Source: UBA2040 sp002384725 (GTDB taxonomy: Bacteria; Bacteroidota; Bacteroidia; Flavobacteriales_D; Crocinitomicaceae). Taken from it: DNA of 64,000 nt. A program made the translations under genes and the position numbers. Location of the stretch: positions 1 to 64,000 of the forward strand of contig CAWUXE010000020.1 of assembly GCA_963926475.1 (NCBI GenBank), written 5' to 3'. Shown piece by piece: positions 35,556-45,479 of the stretch. The notes below the pieces were generated by a model. The model had not been told where the DNA came from, made no database searches, and was given only the letters and a program-made list of their open reading frames with translations. Each line of letters begins with the position of its first letter. Within the stretch, counting starts at the first letter, position 1.

Positions 35556-38012
35556 TTAAAACCTCAATCCACCCTTTTTAAAGTAAAGCGCATCTACGAA
35601 TAACTGAACTTTAGCAGACAAACTATTCAATTGTGGTTGATCAAACAAAGTGTCGAACGTAGCCATATAGTTTCTATCTAAACCATCTACACTAGCAAAA
35701 ATATTGTTTTTATAAAAAACCAAAAACTCGCATCCAGGAAAGAAGACCCATCTGTAATTTACATCGACAGTAAAGGCATTAAAGCTTCTGTTGTGGAAGG
35801 AGTTTCCTTCTTCGTTCAAAGGAAAATAGGTGTTTCTCGCTCTATATCCATTGTCCATCAAGTCACTAAAATACGTATAATTCAAGCGCTGCCAATAATG
35901 ACGAAACTTAATGGTAACACCCATTCTCTTAGTAAAAATGATTTCACCATTCAAACTATTCGTTATAATATCTCGGTTTCTCGTTCCAATTAAAATTTCT
36001 TCTTGCCCCTCACCCGACTTTGCTGAAACAAAGCCAAAATCATTTCTCAAATATTCATACTGACTGGACACCACAATAAAAAATCGAGAATTAAACTGAA
36101 AACGAGGTGAAACGTTTACAGAACTATTGTCTTGATTCTGAATAGGATTGGCATAGCGATTATAATTCGCTCTCACATCCAAAGCAAAAGGTTTGGAGTA
36201 ATCACTTGAAATCCATCCGCCTACTTTTACATTCGGATCAAAATTTAAAGGAATTCCGAATTGACGTGACTCAAAATGATCGACACTCCCAAAGGGACTT
36301 GAATTCGCGTTCAAACCACATGTCATAAAATTCTTAAAAGTAAAATTGTACTTACCATACACGCTGAAATAGTTGAACAAACGCGGAAAAAACAGTTCTT
36401 CATATTCCATACTAACACTCGACCATCTTCTTAAAAATCGTCCTTTTGGTTTGTATCCATTCCAATTCAATTCAGCCCCAACTCCACGTTTATTGTTGTT
36501 ATACAAAAAACCTAAATCATTCGGATCGTATGTATCGCTTCCCTCATAATACCACGTCCCATAGGTCCATTTCCCTTGTACTTTTCCAAAATAATTAAAG
36601 AAATTATGACCAAAAGTGGTGGTGCCATTGTCCATAATTGTAGACAATTTACATTCTGTTTGAAGGTTATAGTCTCTGTCCTTTGAAAATAAACTAGAAC
36701 TAATTGCACTCACATTCGCATCGCGAGCAGATCCTTCGCGAGTAACATTGGTGTTTATCACGGCAATTCGTCCATTGTTGACTAAATTCTGTGAGAAAAC
36801 CGAAACATTGTAATTCGTCAAAGGATTGGTTTCTACCGTTCTAGAATTGCCCAAACTATCTTTTATTGTCGCTGTGGTTCTGCCTTCTACTGCATTAAAA
36901 AAGCCAATACCTAGTCCATTTTTTGTGCGGCCCGAAATTTTGGAACCATTGTACAATGGAGCTTGCGTAGCATTCTCGGTAAGATATTCCCCCTTGCTTT
37001 CATCCAAATCAAAAGCTCGATCACCATAGAAAGGATTGCCTCCTACTCGGCGTGAATAAAACAAACCACCAATTCCAAAAAGCTCAGTCCCTTCCTTAAA
37101 AAATGAGCGATTTTCAGCAAATTGCACTTCGAAAGGGCCAAGGTTTAATATTTGATTATCGGAAACCGTTTGCCCAAAATCAGGAACAAGTGCCATGTCT
37201 AATGTGAATGCCTCGTTTAGTCCCAACTTCAAATCCATTCCGCCTACAAGTCGAGATTGGCTAACCTGGCTTTTAGAACTTGGATCGTATCGACTTTCCA
37301 AATACGAAATTGCATAAGGTGAGAATGCCAGTCGCAATGGCGGTTTTATATTTTTTAGATTGTTCAATTTTCCGAGTTGCGTTAACTCACCAAATTTTTC
37401 AGGATCAACAGGGTTCCAAAACGACATCTCTCTTTTTCGACGGATTTGTCTTGCAAAGTTGACGTTCCAATTTTGAATCTCTTTATTCGGGAAGCGCAAA
37501 GCGGCATAAGGAATTCTCACCTCTACTTGCCAACCATAAACAGTTCTTACCACTTGGCTTTTCCATACTGCATTCCAACTAAAATCTTCATTGCCAATTT
37601 CTTGTGCAGCATCCAACTCTACACCAGAAGCTGTGATATAAAAGTTGAAGGTATTTAATTTATTACCATAGGTGTCGATTGAAATTCCTATCCAATCGGC
37701 ATTTCCAAAATTATCGCGTTGCGAAAGCATGTAACTTATGGAATCAGGATTATCATAAATTATTCCCGCAAAATAAAACGCTTCGTCGGTGTACGTCACA
37801 AAAAACTCGGAATTGAAGGAAGGGTCACTTCCGAAATCTGGATAATTAACAATGAAACAATCTGCTCGCTGCGCGTTTATCCATGACGATTCAATGAGTT
37901 CACCATCAATTTTAATTTCATCAACTGCTTTTTCAATCGTGTATTCGCGTTGCGCCGAAAGTATGACAGGGAGCATTAAAAGGACGATAAAAGTGGCTAA
38001 TCTTAAAGGCAT
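35556..38012 (-). CDS. DUF5916 family protein with CBM9-like N-terminal domain
   Basis: An 818-residue exported protein. A signal peptide (1-20) precedes a carbohydrate-binding-like fold (about 25-200, IKIDGELIESSWINAQRADC and GWQVEVRIPYAALRFP). The remaining about 600 residues are a DUF5916 region rich in alternating strands, likely an outer-membrane barrel (RSFFKEGTELFG, RVGGNPFYGDRAF). Function is unknown. Other members are frequent in Bacteroidota. The gene is convergent with gmhA, leaving only 3 bases between stops. Confidence 0.88.
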   Translation of the reverse strand: MPLRLATFIVLLMLPVILSAQREYTIEKAVDEIKIDGELIESSWINAQRADCFIVNYPDFGSDPSFNSEFFVTYTDEAFYFAGIIYDNPDSISYMLSQRDNFGNADWIGISIDTYGNKLNTFNFYITASGVELDAAQEIGNEDFSWNAVWKSQVVRTVYGWQVEVRIPYAALRFPNKEIQNWNVNFARQIRRKREMSFWNPVDPEKFGELTQLGKLNNLKNIKPPLRLAFSPYAISYLESRYDPSSKSQVSQSRLVGGMDLKLGLNEAFTLDMALVPDFGQTVSDNQILNLGPFEVQFAENRSFFKEGTELFGIGGLFYSRRVGGNPFYGDRAFDLDESKGEYLTENATQAPLYNGSKISGRTKNGLGIGFFNAVEGRTTATIKDSLGNSRTVETNPLTNYNVSVFSQNLVNNGRIAVINTNVTREGSARDANVSAISSSLFSKDRDYNLQTECKLSTIMDNGTTTFGHNFFNYFGKVQGKWTYGTWYYEGSDTYDPNDLGFLYNNNKRGVGAELNWNGYKPKGRFLRRWSSVSMEYEELFFPRLFNYFSVYGKYNFTFKNFMTCGLNANSSPFGSVDHFESRQFGIPLNFDPNVKVGGWISSDYSKPFALDVRANYNRYANPIQNQDNSSVNVSPRFQFNSRFFIVVSSQYEYLRNDFGFVSAKSGEGQEEILIGTRNRDIITNSLNGEIIFTKRMGVTIKFRHYWQRLNYTYFSDLMDNGYRARNTYFPLNEEGNSFHNRSFNAFTVDVNYRWVFFPGCEFLVFYKNNIFASVDGLDRNYMATFDTLFDQPQLNSLSAKVQLFVDALYFKKGGLRF

Positions 38013-38218
38013 TCAGTATATTCTATTCTTTACTTAATTTTAATACGAAGCGGAAAAATAAAGAAGTTAGACCGATTCAGCTCTATAAACATCGATTTTA
38101 AGCCTTTTTTATAATCACTTAGCAGTCCAAGAATAAATCTTTCTGGTGTGAAATCTATTATTCCATTATTTTTGGTCTGTTTTTTGTGCAAAATGATTTA
38201 ATAAAACAGCAGCCACTT

Positions 38219-39121
38219 ATGATAAAAAGTATATTCTCAATTCTGATTCTGACCCTTATAGCATCTTGTGGCATCCAATATACGGCACCTCCAACGCCCA
38301 TTAGTCTCACTTCTGATAGACGAGCTGCCATTCAAACTTCCTTAAAAGAAACTTTTGAGAAAGATAGTTTAATCTATAAGGATATCGCTTGGGGACAATC
38401 GAAAACGATGAAACCATCCAGTTACATTCAATTGGATTCGCTTTATGCCATTAAATATAAGATGGAAAGAGAAGGTAAACGAGACACAGCACTGGAGGAA
38501 ACTATTAAGATTCAACGCCAAATTGCCCTGAATGACTCCACGCCTATTTTGTACTTGGAAGATCATTTATTCAGTGTAACGAAGAATGGTGAATTGACGA
38601 TCTACTCGGCTGTTCTTGAAACAAACAAGGATCATAAAATATTGAATTCAGAAATAAATGCCAGTAACAATCTCGACCCAAAGAATTTGGAAGAGTTTAA
38701 GATCTTCACTTTCGAAGAATCATTTCTTCATCCTGGTTATGCGCCAGCTGTTATAGAAAGAGAATTCTACGAGCGCTACAAAACGAAAATGGCAGAATTT
38801 AAAGGCGACTCGAAAGATGTTTTTTTGAATCACACCCTTGAGGTTCTGAAAAACGCTCGAATTGCCGGATCACTCGACCCAACTGCTGTGTTGAAACAAA
38901 TCATCGCAAACGATGCTAAAAAAAATCTGACCAACTCGCCTATTGGTCAGACGTTCGAAAGCATGGAAGAACTGATTGCGGATGTTGATGGAAAAACCAA
39001 AATAATGGGTTATCAAGTTGTGTATAGTTTCAAGAAAATCGATAATGGATTGAGCACTACTTTACGTTATGTTTATCAGGTTGATACGTACTATCGAGTT
39101 ACTTTGAAGAGCTTGTTGTAG
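38219..39121 (+). CDS. Lipoprotein of unknown function
   Basis: A 300-residue protein. The start at 38219 gives a lipoprotein signal with lipobox IASC, rather than the GTG at 38186. The body is soluble and mostly helical, with no clear catalytic motif (SDRRAAIQTSLKETFEKDSL, KIMGYQVVYSFKKI). It contains only one Cys, the lipidated one. It stands between divergent and convergent genes (the next starts on the other strand, 4 bases past its stop). I do not recognise a named family. Confidence 0.75.
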   Translation: MIKSIFSILILTLIASCGIQYTAPPTPISLTSDRRAAIQTSLKETFEKDSLIYKDIAWGQSKTMKPSSYIQLDSLYAIKYKMEREGKRDTALEETIKIQRQIALNDSTPILYLEDHLFSVTKNGELTIYSAVLETNKDHKILNSEINASNNLDPKNLEEFKIFTFEESFLHPGYAPAVIEREFYERYKTKMAEFKGDSKDVFLNHTLEVLKNARIAGSLDPTAVLKQIIANDAKKNLTNSPIGQTFESMEELIADVDGKTKIMGYQVVYSFKKIDNGLSTTLRYVYQVDTYYRVTLKSLL

Positions 39122-39125
39122 ACCG

Positions 39126-41159
39126 CTAAAATTCATAAACGAACGCTCCTTTTTTCAATTGGATAACAGGATCACGCGTATCATTCAACCAAGGCATGAA
39201 TACGTTAATATCTGGAGTAGTTTCCATGTTTTTGGTGGACAGGAACTTCGTCAATTGAATGTGTTTTCCATTTAGGTTTACGTTATAATGATTCGTTTCA
39301 AACCGACATTTGAAATGCAAATTTTTCGCTTTTAAAATCGTTTCTTTATCATTGTCCAGTTTGATATATTCGATTTCACTTTCTTTGGTTTTTTCATAGG
39401 TTTCAGCTAAATAGATTGACTTCCCAATGAAATCGTCGTTCTCGTAGAAACAATATATTTTATCCCCGTATTTCAATGCCATCGTGAGATAGGTCGAATT
39501 AAAAATCACAAATTCATCTTTCGATTTCACTTTCATTCGCTGGAAAACGAGCAGCCCACAGACTGCGATCAATACTATTCCAGTTGCTTCGAATCGCCAC
39601 TTTTTCTTCGCTGCAAAAAGATAAACTAGGAATCCCATTCCGCCATAAAGCAAGAGCACTTCCCAGACCGGAAAAACAAAACCTTTTGCAACGGATGCAG
39701 GCAAATGATCTATCCATTGAACAAAATAGAACATGCCCAAAACCAAGAAGGACAGCACGCCTGCCATTCCAAAAGAAACAATGGGAATTTTGTGCAATAC
39801 GATAAACAAGACACCAACAACCAAAATGATATTCGTGAACACCATCAATCCAATGTTGGACAGTAGAAAATAATTCGGAAATTGATGAAAACAATAGAGA
39901 ACTAAAGGAAAAGTAAAGAGTTGTGCCGCCAGTGCTACACTCGTTCCTTCCCAAATCCAACGAAGTATTTTTGATTTAAAATAAAGTGCCTTTTTGATAG
40001 AGGGATAAACAACGAAAATTCCCAGCATGGCCAAATAAGACAATTGAAAGCCTAAATCAAAAACCAATACTGGATCGCAAATAACAAGTACAAAAGCAGA
40101 AGCGGCAAGTACATTAATCGGATTGTAATCTCGTCCTGAAATCTTAGCCAAGGTCAACATAGAAAACATGACAACAGCTCGAAAAACAGAAGGGGAAAAT
40201 CCAGTTATCAAGGCGTAAAACCAAATGATTAGAAGCGCCAAAACTGTAGCTCTATATTTCGAAATCCATTTGGGGAACCGTGAAAAGAAAAAGATGAGCA
40301 TGGTCAAAATCAAACCCACATGAAGCCCAGAAACTGCAAGTACGTGCATTGCTCCTGCATTTCCGAAAGAACGCAGAGCCTCGGCATCCAGATGGTCACG
40401 ATCGCCAAGTATAATTGCTTTTGCAACTCCAACTGCCTCAGGTTTAAGTTTGGTTTCAAACAATGCACTGAGAGATCGGTCCAAGTTCACAAACCACTTC
40501 TCCAAAAAATTCAAATGATTTGCCTTCGTCATATAACCACTCGGATACAAAAAGGACATTTGAGTAATCCCTTTCGTTTTCCAGAATGTTTCGCTATCAA
40601 ATTCACCTGGATTATTGTTGTTTTCAATAGGGAAAATATGTGCAGTGCAATACAACTGATCACCAATTTCCACATCTTCAATTTCATTTCGAACGAAGAA
40701 GAGGACATTTTCATTCATCGGTTTAATTGATCCGAAATGTTCCACTCCATTAACCCTTAAAATTGCCTTGTTCCATGTTTTAGTTGAACTCGAAATACTT
40801 AAAACTTCTGCACGATATATATCTCCTTGACTATAATCCATTTCTAAAGAATAGTCATAAATATCTTCTGTGGATTTATCCATTAACTGTATGCCAACAC
40901 AAAAGAACATGGCAGCAATTATGTATAGTATCATCTTAGGATGTTTTAAACGATTTGTCACAAAAAACAATACCAATAAAGTCAGAATAATCACGGCAAA
41001 GGCCATTGCTGTATAATGCAGATACCCGTATCCAACAACACCCAGAATCAATCCGGAGCTTATCCACACAAAAATATATGTCAGTAGGTTTTTGATGCGC
41101 TTAGTTTTCAATAATAATTCTTCATTAAAAATACTGAAAAAACAGACATCGAATACCAC
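39126..41159 (-). CDS. comEC: ComEC/Rec2 family competence protein
   Basis: A 677-residue multi-span protein. An OB-like domain (about 95-210) is followed by the ComEC competence core, which has AMHVLAVSGLHVGLILTMLI, LITGFSPSVFRAVVMFSMLT and DPVLVFDLGFQLSYLAMLGI. ComEC forms the inner-membrane channel for DNA uptake. The last about 150 residues replace the metallo-beta-lactamase domain of longer relatives: no HxHxDH is present. The start is GTG (41159). With comM at the other end of the window, this suggests natural competence, but pilin and other genes are not visible. Confidence 0.92.
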   Translation of the reverse strand: MVFDVCFFSIFNEELLLKTKRIKNLLTYIFVWISSGLILGVVGYGYLHYTAMAFAVIILTLLVLFFVTNRLKHPKMILYIIAAMFFCVGIQLMDKSTEDIYDYSLEMDYSQGDIYRAEVLSISSSTKTWNKAILRVNGVEHFGSIKPMNENVLFFVRNEIEDVEIGDQLYCTAHIFPIENNNNPGEFDSETFWKTKGITQMSFLYPSGYMTKANHLNFLEKWFVNLDRSLSALFETKLKPEAVGVAKAIILGDRDHLDAEALRSFGNAGAMHVLAVSGLHVGLILTMLIFFFSRFPKWISKYRATVLALLIIWFYALITGFSPSVFRAVVMFSMLTLAKISGRDYNPINVLAASAFVLVICDPVLVFDLGFQLSYLAMLGIFVVYPSIKKALYFKSKILRWIWEGTSVALAAQLFTFPLVLYCFHQFPNYFLLSNIGLMVFTNIILVVGVLFIVLHKIPIVSFGMAGVLSFLVLGMFYFVQWIDHLPASVAKGFVFPVWEVLLLYGGMGFLVYLFAAKKKWRFEATGIVLIAVCGLLVFQRMKVKSKDEFVIFNSTYLTMALKYGDKIYCFYENDDFIGKSIYLAETYEKTKESEIEYIKLDNDKETILKAKNLHFKCRFETNHYNVNLNGKHIQLTKFLSTKNMETTPDINVFMPWLNDTRDPVIQLKKGAFVYEF

Positions 41160-41183
41160 ACCTAATTTTCAGCTAAAACTGTC

Positions 41184-41212
41184 TTGTAATTCCCTTAAAA
41201 ACTGTACTTTTG
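41184..41212 (+). promoter_or_regulatory. Promoter of thrS operon
   Basis: TTG at 41184-41186, 18-base spacer, TACTTTTG at 41205-41212, matching the flavobacterial consensus. The thrS ATG is at 41232, so the leader is about 13-15 bases. Confidence 0.65.
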
Positions 41213-41231
41213 CCAAAAGTTCGTACACGAA

Positions 41232-43175
41232 ATGATAAAGATTATTCTTCCAGATGGCACAGTTCGCGAATATCCGAAAGGAAGTTCTGCAATGGACGTT
41301 GCACTAAGTATTTCAGAAGGTTTGGCTAGAAATGTATTGGCTGCCAAAGTCAACAATGTCGTTCAGGATGCAGATATGCCGATTGAAATTGACTCGACCT
41401 TGAGCCTACTGACCTGGAATGATGATGAAGGAAAATCGACGATGTGGCACTCGTCTGCCCATTTGATGGCTGAAGCGATTGAGTCGCTTTTTCCGGGCGT
41501 GAAATTGGCGATTGGACCACCCGTTAAGAAAGGTTTTTACTACGATGTCGATTTCATGGATCAGTCCATTTCGGAGAATGATTTACCGAAAATCGAACAA
41601 AAAATGAAGGAATTGGCAAAGCAGAAATTAACTTTTGAAAGAAAGTTGGTATCAAAAGCAGATGCCATTAAATATTTTACGGAGAAACAAGATCCATACA
41701 AGTTGGAATTGATTGATGGTTTAGAAGACGGAGAAATCACTTTCTACACCCAAGGAAATTTCACTGATTTGTGCCGTGGGCCGCATATTCCCAACACTGG
41801 CGTAATCAAAGCTGTTAAGTTGACGGCAATTGCTGGTGCATACTGGCGTGGAGACGAAAAGAATAAACAATTGACCCGTATTTATGGAATCACATTCCCG
41901 AAAGCGAGTGAGTTGACGGAATATTTGGAGCTGGTTGAAGAAGCAAAAAAACGTGACCATAGAAAACTAGGGAAAGAATTGGATTTGTTCCATTTCTCAC
42001 AAAGAGTTGGTCAAGGTTTGCCTTTGTGGATGCCGAAAGGTGCCGCTTTGCGTGAGCGTTTGGAAAACTTCTTGAAAAAAGCACAGAAAAAAGGAGGTTA
42101 CGATCAAGTAATCACACCACATATTGGAAGCAAAGAATTGTACGTGACTTCAGGTCATTATGCGAAATACGGAGCAGACAGTTTTCAGCCGATAAACACG
42201 CCTGACGAAGGCGAAGAGTTTTTGTTGAAACCTATGAATTGCCCACATCACTGTGAAATCTATAAGGCTCGTCCACGTTCATACAAAGATTTGCCTATCC
42301 GTTTTGCAGAATTTGGTACTGTTTATCGTTACGAGCAAAGTGGAGAACTACACGGTTTAACAAGAGTTCGTGGATTTACACAAGATGATGCGCATATTTT
42401 CTGCACTCAAGATCAAGTAAAAGACGAATTCAAGAAAGTAATTGATTTGGTGCTTTACATTTTCAAAACATTAAAGTTTGAGAAATTCAAGGCTCAAATT
42501 TCTTTGCGCGACAAAGAAGATGGAGAAAAATACATTGGTTCGGACGAAAACTGGGAAAAAGCAGAGAACGCGATTATTGAAGCATCTGCCGAAAAAGGTT
42601 TAGAAACTGTAATCGAATATGGCGAAGCAGCATTTTACGGTCCGAAGCTAGATTTCATGGTAGAAGACGCCTTGGGAAGAAACTGGCAATTGGGAACAAT
42701 TCAGGTCGATTACAATCTTCCGGAACGCTTCGAATTGGAGTATGCAGGATCGGATAATGCGAAACATCGTCCGGTTATGATTCACCGTGCGCCTTTCGGT
42801 TCGATGGAAAGATTTGTTGCTGTGTTGTTAGAGCACTGTGCTGGTGACTTTCCGCTTTGGTTGGCAACCGACCAATTTGCCATTTTGCCTATCTCTGAAA
42901 AATACAACGAGTACGCAGAAAAAGTTTTAGAATTGCTAAAAAATTACGATATTCGCGGCTTCGTTGACGACCGAAATGAAAAAATAGGTAAGAAAATTAG
43001 GGAGTCAGAGTTGAACAAAATTCCGTTCATGCTTGTAGTTGGAGAGAAAGAAGCTGATAATAAAGAGGTTGCAGTTCGCCAAAGACTAGAAGGAGATCAA
43101 GGATCAATGTCCATTAAAGCATTTGCTGATTTGGTATTGGAAACGATTGAAGTTGAATTAACAACGAATGCTTAA
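41232..43175 (+). CDS. thrS: Threonyl-tRNA synthetase
   Basis: A 647-residue class II synthetase. The order is TGS domain (1-62), tRNA editing SAD domain (about 70-230, with HSSAHLMAEAIESLFP), catalytic core (MNCPHHCEIYK zinc site, FAEFGTVYRYEQSGEL, GRNWQLGTIQVDYNLPERF) and an anticodon-binding domain at the end. It charges tRNA-Thr. It leads thrS-infC-rpmI-rplT, the widespread bacterial order. infC begins 8 bases after its stop. Confidence 0.98.
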   Translation: MIKIILPDGTVREYPKGSSAMDVALSISEGLARNVLAAKVNNVVQDADMPIEIDSTLSLLTWNDDEGKSTMWHSSAHLMAEAIESLFPGVKLAIGPPVKKGFYYDVDFMDQSISENDLPKIEQKMKELAKQKLTFERKLVSKADAIKYFTEKQDPYKLELIDGLEDGEITFYTQGNFTDLCRGPHIPNTGVIKAVKLTAIAGAYWRGDEKNKQLTRIYGITFPKASELTEYLELVEEAKKRDHRKLGKELDLFHFSQRVGQGLPLWMPKGAALRERLENFLKKAQKKGGYDQVITPHIGSKELYVTSGHYAKYGADSFQPINTPDEGEEFLLKPMNCPHHCEIYKARPRSYKDLPIRFAEFGTVYRYEQSGELHGLTRVRGFTQDDAHIFCTQDQVKDEFKKVIDLVLYIFKTLKFEKFKAQISLRDKEDGEKYIGSDENWEKAENAIIEASAEKGLETVIEYGEAAFYGPKLDFMVEDALGRNWQLGTIQVDYNLPERFELEYAGSDNAKHRPVMIHRAPFGSMERFVAVLLEHCAGDFPLWLATDQFAILPISEKYNEYAEKVLELLKNYDIRGFVDDRNEKIGKKIRESELNKIPFMLVVGEKEADNKEVAVRQRLEGDQGSMSIKAFADLVLETIEVELTTNA

Positions 43176-43183
43176 GTATTTTA

Positions 43184-43732
43184 ATGAGAAGACCGCAAAG
43201 AAAACCTTTTAGAAGACAGGAAGAAGAATTACACAAAATCAACGGGCGAATTAACTCTCCCGAAGTGCGCGTTGTATTCGAAGGCGAAGAGCCGAGAGTA
43301 ATGAAAACATCTGATGCATTGGCATTGGCTGATGAGCAAGACTTGGATTTAGTGGAAATTTCACCAAAAGCGAATCCTCCCGTGGCGAAGATCATGGATT
43401 ATAAAAAGTTTTTGTACAACCAGAAGCGCAAGCAGAAAGAGTTGAAGGCGAAACAAAGTAAGATTGTACTAAAGGAAATTCGTTTTGGTCCGAATACAGA
43501 CGACCATGATTTCAATTTCAAACTAGCTCACGCTAGAAAGTTTTTGGAAGAAGGAAATAAATTGAAAGCTTTCGTTTTCTTCCGCGGAAGAACGATTGTT
43601 TTTAAAGATCGTGGTGAGATTTTGCTTTTGCGTTTCGCACAGGAGTTGGCTGACTTAGGTGCAGTTGAACAAATGCCGAAATTGGAAGGAAAGCGAATGA
43701 TTATTATGATCAACCCGAAAAAGAATAAATAA
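43184..43732 (+). CDS. infC: Translation initiation factor IF-3
   Basis: A 182-residue factor that binds the 30S subunit and checks initiator tRNA pairing. The N-domain has INGRINSPEVRVVFEGEEPR and DLVEISPKANPPVAKIMDY; the C-domain has KEIRFGPNTDDHDFNFKLAH and KAFVFFRGR. The start is an ordinary ATG at 43184, though AUU is used in some bacteria. Length is normal. It lies between thrS and rpmI. Confidence 0.98.
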   Translation: MRRPQRKPFRRQEEELHKINGRINSPEVRVVFEGEEPRVMKTSDALALADEQDLDLVEISPKANPPVAKIMDYKKFLYNQKRKQKELKAKQSKIVLKEIRFGPNTDDHDFNFKLAHARKFLEEGNKLKAFVFFRGRTIVFKDRGEILLLRFAQELADLGAVEQMPKLEGKRMIIMINPKKNK

Positions 43733-43740
43733 TAATGAAA

Positions 43741-43794
43741 AATTAACAATGAATGGACTACTAATTATTCATTGATTATTTTTAATTGTTAATT
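43741..43794 (+). promoter_or_regulatory. AT-rich inverted repeats between infC and rpmI
   Basis: Two mutually exclusive pairings are possible: aattaacaat (43741-43750) with attgttaatt (43785-43794), and caatgaat (43747-43754) with attcattg (43767-43774). The first uses bases needed by the second. This could be a leader structure or a common intergenic repeat. Confidence 0.4.
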
Positions 43795-43835
43795 GTAAAG
43801 AATATAGTGCTCAACTTTAATTAAAGAAAGAGAAA

Positions 43836-44033
43836 ATGCCAAAAATGAAGACAAAATCCAGTGCTAAGAAGAGATTCAAAGTAACTGGTTCAGGAAAGAT
43901 TAAGAGAAAGCATGCTTTCAAAAGTCACATCTTGACGAAGAAAACAAAAAAGCAGAAAAGAAATTTGACTCAATCTGGTTTGGTTCACAAATCTGACGAA
44001 GCAAATATCAAGCAGCAATTATGTATGAAATAA
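43836..44033 (+). CDS. rpmI: 50S ribosomal protein L35
   Basis: A 65-residue basic protein, beginning MPKMKTKSSAKKRFKVTGSG and continuing KIKRKHAFKSHILTKKTKKQ, the normal L35 sequence. It is a small component of the large subunit. It lies 103 bases after infC and 100 before rplT, in the usual order. Confidence 0.98.
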   Translation: MPKMKTKSSAKKRFKVTGSGKIKRKHAFKSHILTKKTKKQKRNLTQSGLVHKSDEANIKQQLCMK

Positions 44034-44133
44034 TTCGATAGAGTCGAGTTATTAAATTAGGAACGTTAACCAAGTATAAAGTACAAAGTCAGCTGGAATA
44101 GTGCTGCACTTCTTACTAAAAAAACACAAAATT

Positions 44134-44481
44134 ATGCCAAGATCGGTAAATCACGTTGCTTCAAGAGCCAAGAGAAAAGGTATCATGAAGATGGCCAAAG
44201 GATACTTTGGTCGAAGAAAAAATGTCTGGACAGTTGCAAAAAATGCAGTTGAGAAAGGTATGTTGTACGCTTACGAAGGACGTAAGCAAAAGAAAAGAAA
44301 CTTCCGTTCATTGTGGATTATGCGTATTAACGCTGGTGCACGTTTGCACGGAATGAGCTATTCTCAGTTCATGGGAGCTGTAAACAAAAGCGGTATTGAA
44401 TTAAACAGAAAAGTTTTAGCTGATTTAGCTATGAACAATCCTGAAGCGTTCAAAGCTGTTGTTGATGCTGTTAAGAAATAA
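44134..44481 (+). CDS. rplT: 50S ribosomal protein L20
   Basis: A 115-residue protein that binds 23S rRNA early in assembly. The start at 44134 gives the normal L20 N-terminus (MPRSVNHVASRAKRKGIMK); the upstream frame to 44101 adds non-family residues. Later GRKQKKRNFRSLWIMRINAG is typical. L20 often represses its own operon by binding a leader structure; the hairpins between infC and rpmI could be considered for this but the link is inference. A terminator follows. Confidence 0.98.
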   Translation: MPRSVNHVASRAKRKGIMKMAKGYFGRRKNVWTVAKNAVEKGMLYAYEGRKQKKRNFRSLWIMRINAGARLHGMSYSQFMGAVNKSGIELNRKVLADLAMNNPEAFKAVVDAVKK

Positions 44482-44503
44482 ATCAAAGTAGGCACTATAG
44501 TGG

Positions 44504-44534
44504 AACTCTCGGTCGCAAGATCGGGAGTTTTTTT
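44504..44534 (+). terminator. Terminator of thrS-infC-rpmI-rplT
   Basis: Eight-base-pair stem with one wobble (44504-44511 with 44522-44529), then a run of seven T (44528-44534). It starts 22 bases after the rplT stop. Confidence 0.9.
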
Positions 44535-44567
44535 GTGTTGATTTTTTCTCTTTGTCAACGTCAATGG

Positions 44568-45479
44568 TCAAAGTTTAACAACATCCCCTTCAACGGCCTC
44601 AAAACTTTCTGGAAAAATGGCTCTAGCCTCTAACAAATGTTGATTTGCATTATCGTACCGAGCGCTAAGATGCCCAAAGTATAATCTCCCTACTTCAGCT
44701 TCCTTAGCTACAGTTGCAGCTTCTGTTGCAGTACTGTGTTTGGTTTGTACGGAACGTTCCTTGTCCTTTTTGGTAAAAGTCGCTTCGTGGTACAAAACGT
44801 CCACGCCTTTTATCCATTTAATCGTGTTTTTAGAATACGCCGTGTCCGAACAAAAAGCATAAGAAGAGGATGGTATTGGTTTTCGCGTATATTTCTTGAA
44901 AGAGTGCCTCTCCCCTTTTTCATCCACCACATCTTTCCCTCGTTTTAAATCTGGGATTTGTTGGATACTCAGTCCGCTAGTTTTAAATTTTTCGGCCAAA
45001 AGGGAACGTTCTTTTTCCTTTTCTCGGAAGACAAAACCGTGGGTTGGAATTTTATGTTTTAGCTTGAAAGTCGAAACTTTAATCACATTGTCTTCATAAA
45101 CGACTCCTTCAAAATCATCTGCAATGTGCTGAAAAATCAAATCATAGGCCAATCGAGCACCAGCTATTTCTAATTGAAGTCGAACAATTTTCTCCAATAA
45201 TTCAGGTCCGTATATGGCAATCGGTTTTTTTCTTCCCAATAAATGCATGGAACTAAGTAGTCCAACCAAACCGAAATAATGATCGCCATGGAGATGAGAG
45301 ATGAAAATAGCGTCCAGTTTTTGGATTTTCACTTTCCGAATCCGCAATTGAATCTGCGTAGCTTCGCCACAATCCATTAAAAAATGACGATTCTGGCAAA
45401 AAATATATTGAGAAGTTGGGTGTTGTCGTGCCGTTGGCAATGCACTGCCAGTTCCTAAAAACTGAACATAGAAACTCAC
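44568..45479 (-). CDS. rnz: Ribonuclease Z
   Basis: A 303-residue metallo-beta-lactamase-fold endonuclease that trims tRNA 3' ends. The metal site SHLHGDHYFG (His62, His64, Asp66, His67) and the later YAFCSDTAYS and YHEATF segments are present. The start is GTG, and the first bases overlap the STAS gene stop (GTGA), so translation is coupled. It is the last gene of the pyrR-pyrB-STAS-rnz cluster. Length is typical of short RNase Z. Confidence 0.95.
   Translation of the reverse strand: MSFYVQFLGTGSALPTARQHPTSQYIFCQNRHFLMDCGEATQIQLRIRKVKIQKLDAIFISHLHGDHYFGLVGLLSSMHLLGRKKPIAIYGPELLEKIVRLQLEIAGARLAYDLIFQHIADDFEGVVYEDNVIKVSTFKLKHKIPTHGFVFREKEKERSLLAEKFKTSGLSIQQIPDLKRGKDVVDEKGERHSFKKYTRKPIPSSSYAFCSDTAYSKNTIKWIKGVDVLYHEATFTKKDKERSVQTKHSTATEAATVAKEAEVGRLYFGHLSARYDNANQHLLEARAIFPESFEAVEGDVVKL

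Noticed and set aside
39514..39960. Minus-strand 148-codon frame within comEC
   Set aside because: Same strand but different frame from comEC, whose frame matches the family throughout this stretch.
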